Below, one piece after another: positions 60,820 through 64,000 of a stretch of DNA of 64,000 nucleotides; the first letter of the stretch is position 1, and the number at the start of each line of letters is the position of its first letter. The notes beneath the pieces were generated by a model. It did not search any database. It was not told the origin of the DNA and worked only from the letters and a program-made list of their open reading frames with translations. A program made the position numbers and the translations under genes. The stretch is taken from the NCBI GenBank assembly GCA_029213195.1, contig JARGNI010000003.1, positions 62,001 to 126,000 of the forward strand. Reading direction: 5' to 3'. This DNA is from Verrucomicrobiales bacterium (GTDB lineage Bacteria; Verrucomicrobiota; Verrucomicrobiia; Verrucomicrobiales; DEV007).

Positions 60820-60860
60820 CGCAAAAAGAAAGAGCCTGTTTCCCGAAACGAGAAACAGGC
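60820..60860 (-). terminator. Terminator downstream of the selenoprotein gene
   Basis: On the minus strand a 9-bp stem (GCCTGTTTC at 60860-60852 and GAAACAGGC at 60842-60834, loop of 9) is followed by a T-rich tail (TCTTTCTTTTTGC, 60833-60821). It begins 33 bp after the stop of the thioredoxin-like gene and indicates that the intact transcript extends past the in-frame TGA. Confidence 0.75.
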
Positions 60861-60892
60861 CCTGAATGAAAGGTTGGAAATGTGGGGATGAT

Positions 60893-61393
60893 CTATTCGC
60901 CCTTGAGCTTGGCGAGGACCTTGTCCCGATCGTTCGTGACCATCGTGCCATCAGGATTGACGAGCACCATGTTGGGAATGTAGCCGGTCTTCCCGAGCTC
61001 GGCGAGATCCTTGACGTCTCCCATGTCCGCCTTGTTGACACATGGGAATGGAATACTCGAATCCATCAGATACTTCTCGACGCCGTCCTGGCTCCTGTCG
61101 TATCCGAACAGAACGATTTCGAATTTCCGATCTTTTCCTGCGTCCTTATAGAGCTGCACCAACTGTGCAGTTACAGGTTTGCAGCCGCCTCACCAGGAAG
61201 CCGAGTGATAGAGCACATAGAACTCCGGAGAGCCGGCGAGCGCGGCCTCAGCCACTTCACCGTCCTGAACCTGGATGATCTTGCCTTTGAGTTTCTCGGC
61301 GACCGCAGATTCCTCTGCCTGGATGCCGACCATTCCGAAAATGGCAGTGAGGAAACCCACTGCTGCCATTCTTCCTAACCGATTTTTTTTCAT
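60893..61393 (-). CDS. Exported thioredoxin-like selenoprotein with UxxC active site
   Basis: Read through one in-frame TGA (61192-61190), this is a 166-residue exported thioredoxin-like protein. The signal is KKNRLGRMAAVGFLTAIFGM, ending GIQA. Strand YVLYHSASW leads to the active site, where codon 68 is TGA: SASW-U-GGCKP (U68, C71), matching the SASWCGxC of nucleoredoxin/TlpA-like proteins. After it come the family's FEIVLFGYDRSQDGVEKYL, SIPFPCVNKAD and the cis-Pro strand GYIPNMVLVNPDGTM. Sequence on both sides of the TGA belongs to one fold, and TGA replaces exactly the redox Cys. The likely role is thiol-disulfide exchange in the periplasm. The alternative is a Cys-to-stop mutation making a pseudogene. 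selA/B/C are not in the window. Confidence 0.82.
61152..61186 (-). promoter_or_regulatory. Candidate bacterial SECIS hairpin after the TGA
   Basis: Starting three nt after the TGA, the mRNA can form a 7-bp lower stem (GGCUGCA with UGCAGCU, one G-U pair), an internal loop, and a 4-bp upper stem (CUGU/ACAG) closed by the loop AACUGC. The apical loop falls about 18-23 nt after the UGA, within the range of bacterial SECIS elements. The loop lacks the early G often seen in that consensus, so the match is partial. Confidence 0.5.
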
Positions 61394-61481
61394 CGCCCGA
61401 ACATGGTCAGAAAAGGCGGGAAAAGTAAATCTCGGATTGTCCACAATTCCGCAGGGCGTATCTTTCCGAATCCAGCCGAAA

Positions 61482-62177
61482 ATGAAGGCACTCATGAAAT
61501 CCCTACTCGCCGTTGTTCTCCTCCTCACCAGTCCTGCGCTGGCCTTCGATCCTGTCACCCGGGAGATGGAGGGCTGGACCATTCACATCGATCCCGCCCT
61601 GCTCTCCGATGATCCTCAGTCGGAAGAAAGCCGGTCTCTTCAGATGCTCCGGAATCATCTATTCTTCATCACAAACCTGATTCCCGAAGCCCGTCTCAAG
61701 GAGCTGAAAACCCTTGAAATCTGGATCGAGAAAGATCATCCGACGCTCAAGGCCATGCAATACCACCCCAGCCGCCAGTGGCTGGTCGACAACAAGCACG
61801 ATCCTCGTCTCGCGAAGAAGGTTCACATTCCCGTGGCGCGACAGCTCGTATCGAGGTCTCAGATCATGAAGCACCCCATGGTCGTGCTCCACGAACTGGC
61901 TCATGCCTACCATGATCAGATCCTCGGGTTCGACGATCCGAGAATCCTTTCCACTTTCCAAGCGGCCAAGGATTCAAAGAAATACCGAAGTGTCCTTCTC
62001 TACAACGGGCGTCGCGTCCTTCACTACGGGATGACGAATCACAAGGAGTATTTTGCCGAAGGCACCGAAGCCTTCTTCAACCGCAACGATTTCTATCCCT
62101 TCGTCCAGGCCGAGCTCAAGGAACACGACCCCAATCTCCACGCCCTTCTCGAGGAAATCTGGGGAAAGACTCCGTAG
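61482..62177 (+). CDS. Exported zinc metallopeptidase, HExxH type
   Basis: A 231-residue exported protein with signal MKSLLAVVLLLTSPALA (from ATG 61494; ATG 61482 is also in frame). The zinc site is VVLHELAHAYHDQILGF (H137, E138, H141), and NHKEYFAEGTEAFF some 50 residues later supplies the third ligand Glu, the gluzincin arrangement. The layout recalls small secreted metallopeptidases with an anthrax-lethal-factor-like fold; substrate unknown. It is divergent from the selenoprotein gene across about 88 bp, so the two may share control. Confidence 0.82.
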   Translation: MKALMKSLLAVVLLLTSPALAFDPVTREMEGWTIHIDPALLSDDPQSEESRSLQMLRNHLFFITNLIPEARLKELKTLEIWIEKDHPTLKAMQYHPSRQWLVDNKHDPRLAKKVHIPVARQLVSRSQIMKHPMVVLHELAHAYHDQILGFDDPRILSTFQAAKDSKKYRSVLLYNGRRVLHYGMTNHKEYFAEGTEAFFNRNDFYPFVQAELKEHDPNLHALLEEIWGKTP

Positions 62178-62194
62178 GAACGAAGCATTGCCTT

Positions 62195-63517
62195 CTAGCG
62201 GAAATCGAGCGCTCCCCCGGAGATCTCGTATTCGATCCCGGCTCCGAAAGGCGCGGTGCGCTTGCTCCCGTCTTCCATCTTGAACTTTCCCTCGTCCCGG
62301 TCGTTGGGTGGATCGAGGAATGTCGATCCGTGATACAGGGTCACGACGTTTTTCGTGCCCTCCTTGATTTTCAGATCTTCGTAGGACCCGAAGCGACAGT
62401 TTTCGAAGAGGCAGTTCTTCGTGATGTAGAGAAAGCTCTGAGGAATCACACAGTCGATGAAATGACAGTTCTCCACCGTCAGCCAGTCTCCCTGTGCTTC
62501 CCGGGTGGGATCGTCCCCTTCCTTGAACACGATCGGATCCAGATCGCAGTCGACGAAGGTGGTATTCGTGATCTTGAATCCCATCGCAGGTTTTCCGGGA
62601 CGGCGGAAGTTCGATTTGTAGAGCACACAATGATCAAGAATGATCTTGGCGGAGTACCCGCTCATCCAGGCACCACCCTTCGCAAAAATCACTTCATCGA
62701 AAAGGCTGCGTTTTGCCTCGTAGGTGCCCCCGAGGTCGGCACTGAGGAGGATCTGCCGAAAGCGACTTCCTTCGGCGATCAAGTGCCCTTCATCGAGGTA
62801 AAGAGTCTCCCGCTCCAGGCTGGTCCCCTCGGGTAGGGTGAGCGTCACTTGGCGAAGCTTGCTTTCCTTGGGGAGCGATCCATCGCCACCGATCAGTTTC
62901 TCCTGCAAACGATACACCCCGGGGGTCAGCTCGATCTCTCCGCCCTTTTCGTCGACGAGCCGCGGCGTTTTGATCATGCCCCTTGGACTAGCGACCACTT
63001 CCTGCGGTTTGGAACTGGCGAGAAGGCCATCTCCTTCTTTGCTCTTCAATTCGAGGATGTCGTCGCGCACTGCCAACGCCTCTTCCAGCTTGCCCGCTTT
63101 CGTCAACTCGACCTTTAGGATCTCGAGTCGCTTCACGAAGCGGTCTTTGACCGGCACCTTCGCGTCGGCGACCTCCGCCCTGATCTTCGCCTCTTCGTCC
63201 GCTAGTACGGCACGCATCCTCTCGATCCCGGGAAAGTCCTCGGTTCCGGCTTCCTGCTCTTCGAGGGCGAGCTCCAATTCCTTGTTGGCCTTGATCGTAT
63301 TATCGAGGTTCCCATCGGCTTGAAATTGATCTCGGAGTCGGGCCACCCCTCCAGCGTATTTACGGTAGAGATCGTCGATACGATCCTGACCTTTGGCCTC
63401 GATCATGAGGATCTCCACATTGTAGGCTTTCCGCGCCTCCTCGACGGTATCCGCATGGAGCCCCGACCAGGCTCCCAGCACGGCTATTCCTATCCCTACC
63501 CAGAGAGTCCTTTTCAT
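62195..63517 (-). CDS. Exported coiled-coil and beta-helix-like protein
   Basis: A 440-residue exported protein (signal MKRTLWVGIGIAVLGAWSGL, ending LHA). Residues about 25-165 are a helical coiled coil (RKAYNVEILMIEAKGQDRID, LARLRDQF-like VARLRDQFQADGNL, LEILKVELTKAGKLEEALAV). Residues 190-420 have a repetitive strand pattern with regularly spaced Asn/Cys turns (IILDHCVLYKSNFRRPG, FKITNTTFVDCDLDP, TVENCHFIDCVIP, ITKNCLFENCRFGS), suggesting a right-handed beta-helix. Such coiled-coil/beta-helix proteins occur in PVC genomes without known function. ATG 63517 is chosen for the signal peptide; a longer frame starts at 63583. Confidence 0.65.
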   Translation of the reverse strand: MKRTLWVGIGIAVLGAWSGLHADTVEEARKAYNVEILMIEAKGQDRIDDLYRKYAGGVARLRDQFQADGNLDNTIKANKELELALEEQEAGTEDFPGIERMRAVLADEEAKIRAEVADAKVPVKDRFVKRLEILKVELTKAGKLEEALAVRDDILELKSKEGDGLLASSKPQEVVASPRGMIKTPRLVDEKGGEIELTPGVYRLQEKLIGGDGSLPKESKLRQVTLTLPEGTSLERETLYLDEGHLIAEGSRFRQILLSADLGGTYEAKRSLFDEVIFAKGGAWMSGYSAKIILDHCVLYKSNFRRPGKPAMGFKITNTTFVDCDLDPIVFKEGDDPTREAQGDWLTVENCHFIDCVIPQSFLYITKNCLFENCRFGSYEDLKIKEGTKNVVTLYHGSTFLDPPNDRDEGKFKMEDGSKRTAPFGAGIEYEISGGALDFR

Positions 63518-63666
63518 GATTTCATAGTAAAGGAAGACCTTCTCGATTCCAGCACGGGATTCAGTGACGGTTTTCTTGCTCAAGAGGAGTAACCTTTTCG
63601 CGTCTTGGGGTATGCCAAAGGAGCAATCCGTGCGATCGGTCTTGGGAGCCTTCCTCCCTTTCCTCC

Positions 63667-64000
63667 ATGAGTTCGTATTGCGATATCGCCCCCGGACATC
63701 CGTTTCACGGTCCCTATCATGACAAGGCCTATGGGTTCCCCGTCCTGGGAGACCGCCCCCTCTTCGAGCGGCTCATTCTCGAGATCAACCAGGCGGGACT
63801 TTCCTGGCTGACGATCCTCAAGAAGCAGGAAAATTTTCGCGAGGCCTATGACCAATTCGATATCGAAGCCGTGGCAAACTATGGAGAAGCAGAGCGAAGC
63901 CGCCTGCTTTCCGATGCGGGAATCATTCGAAATCGTCTCAAGGTCGATGCCGCGATTCACAATGCGCAGACCATCCTCGCCCTGCAGGAGTCCCACGGAT
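63667..64000 (+). CDS. tag: DNA-3-methyladenine glycosylase I (partial)
   Basis: The window ends inside this gene; 111 codons are present. The protein is a Tag-type helix-hairpin-helix glycosylase that removes 3-methyladenine from DNA. GPYHDKAYGFPVLGDRPLFE matches the family YHDxEWGxP...LFE, followed by LEINQAGLSWLTILKKQENF, the DQFDIEAVANYGE segment and DAGIIRNRLKVDAAIHNAQT. The zinc ligands Cys5 and His18 at the N terminus are present. The start ATG 63667 gives the usual short N terminus. It is divergent from the coiled-coil/beta-helix gene across about 149 bp. Confidence 0.93.
   Translation, partial: MSSYCDIAPGHPFHGPYHDKAYGFPVLGDRPLFERLILEINQAGLSWLTILKKQENFREAYDQFDIEAVANYGEAERSRLLSDAGIIRNRLKVDAAIHNAQTILALQESHG

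Noticed and set aside
60893-61162. A separate 89-residue gene starting at TTG
   Set aside because: It lacks the start of the thioredoxin fold and begins mid-helix; it is the C-terminal part of the TGA-containing gene.
63580-63996. A minus-strand 138-codon frame at the window end
   Set aside because: It is the shadow of the partial tag gene on the plus strand, whose family motifs are clear.
1-64000. tRNA, rRNA, CRISPR arrays, IS elements, att sites
   Set aside because: I looked for T-loop GTTCGANTC cores with flanking stems, regularly spaced direct repeats and transposase motifs and found none that held up.

Overview
The window is one chromosomal stretch of a Gram-negative bacterium, most likely a member of Verrucomicrobiota within the PVC group. 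The outer-membrane genes bamA, ompH/skp and lpxD show an LPS-type envelope. Two gene pairs of the planctomycete/verrucomicrobial type (PSCyt1-DUF1549-DUF1553 cytochrome protein plus Tat-exported DUF1501 protein), a CxPxR sulfatase and an exported nickel SOD fit a PVC, probably aquatic, lineage. This assignment rests on gene content only; no rRNA or other taxonomic marker lies here. Coding density is high, genes often overlap by ATGA or TAATG, and few start codons have a recognisable Shine-Dalgarno motif. I saw no rRNA, tRNA, CRISPR array, insertion sequence or prophage.

Layout. 1-2.4 kb: two tandem exported paralogues that look like an NlpC/P60-type Cys-His peptidase and an inactive copy. 2.5-11.4 kb: an IclR regulator with a PSCyt1 protein and a DUF1501 protein on the minus strand, facing a divergent MFS transporter and two small envelope proteins; palindromes lie between the two units. 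11.5-17.8 kb: an APC permease and a two-gene PAS/histidine-kinase cluster, the first member a probable pseudokinase. 17.8-23.1 kb: a large disordered RGG/EA-repeat protein, hemL, a LysR regulator and a HAD phosphatase. 23.2-29.8 kb: a lone secretin, xseA, rpe, tadA and a beta-CASP nuclease. 29.8-34 kb: lpxD, ompH and bamA, with an intrinsic terminator just before lpxD. 34.2-45.4 kb: ruvB, a PhoD-like phosphatase, glnD, phoH, a lipase, surE and psd. 45.4-48 kb: two cysteine-rich mini-lipoproteins, asd and a prenyl diphosphate synthase. 48-53.9 kb: a DUF4832 protein and the second PSCyt1/DUF1501 pair. 53.9-63.5 kb: secreted proteins, namely Ni-SOD, cytochrome c, sulfatase, a Hint-domain lipoprotein, a helical-repeat protein, a thioredoxin-like selenoprotein and a metallopeptidase, with one NdpA-like nucleoid protein among them. 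The window ends inside a tag (3-methyladenine DNA glycosylase) gene.

The strongest novelty candidates are: (1) a thioredoxin-fold gene at 60893-61393 (minus) whose active-site CxxC is written TGA-Gly-Gly-Cys, that is, a likely UxxC selenoprotein that ordinary gene calling splits in two; (2) a 188-residue lipoprotein at 57886-58452 that is essentially a bare Hint (intein/hedgehog) module keeping the block A Cys, block B His and a terminal Asn-Ser; (3) a Sec-exported Ni-SOD whose predicted cleavage exposes His1-Cys2 and which has Phe in place of Tyr9; (4) two unannotated Cys-rich mini-lipoproteins of 48 and 40 residues; (5) several candidate cis-regulatory structures. All functional calls are from reading the sequence; no database search was run.
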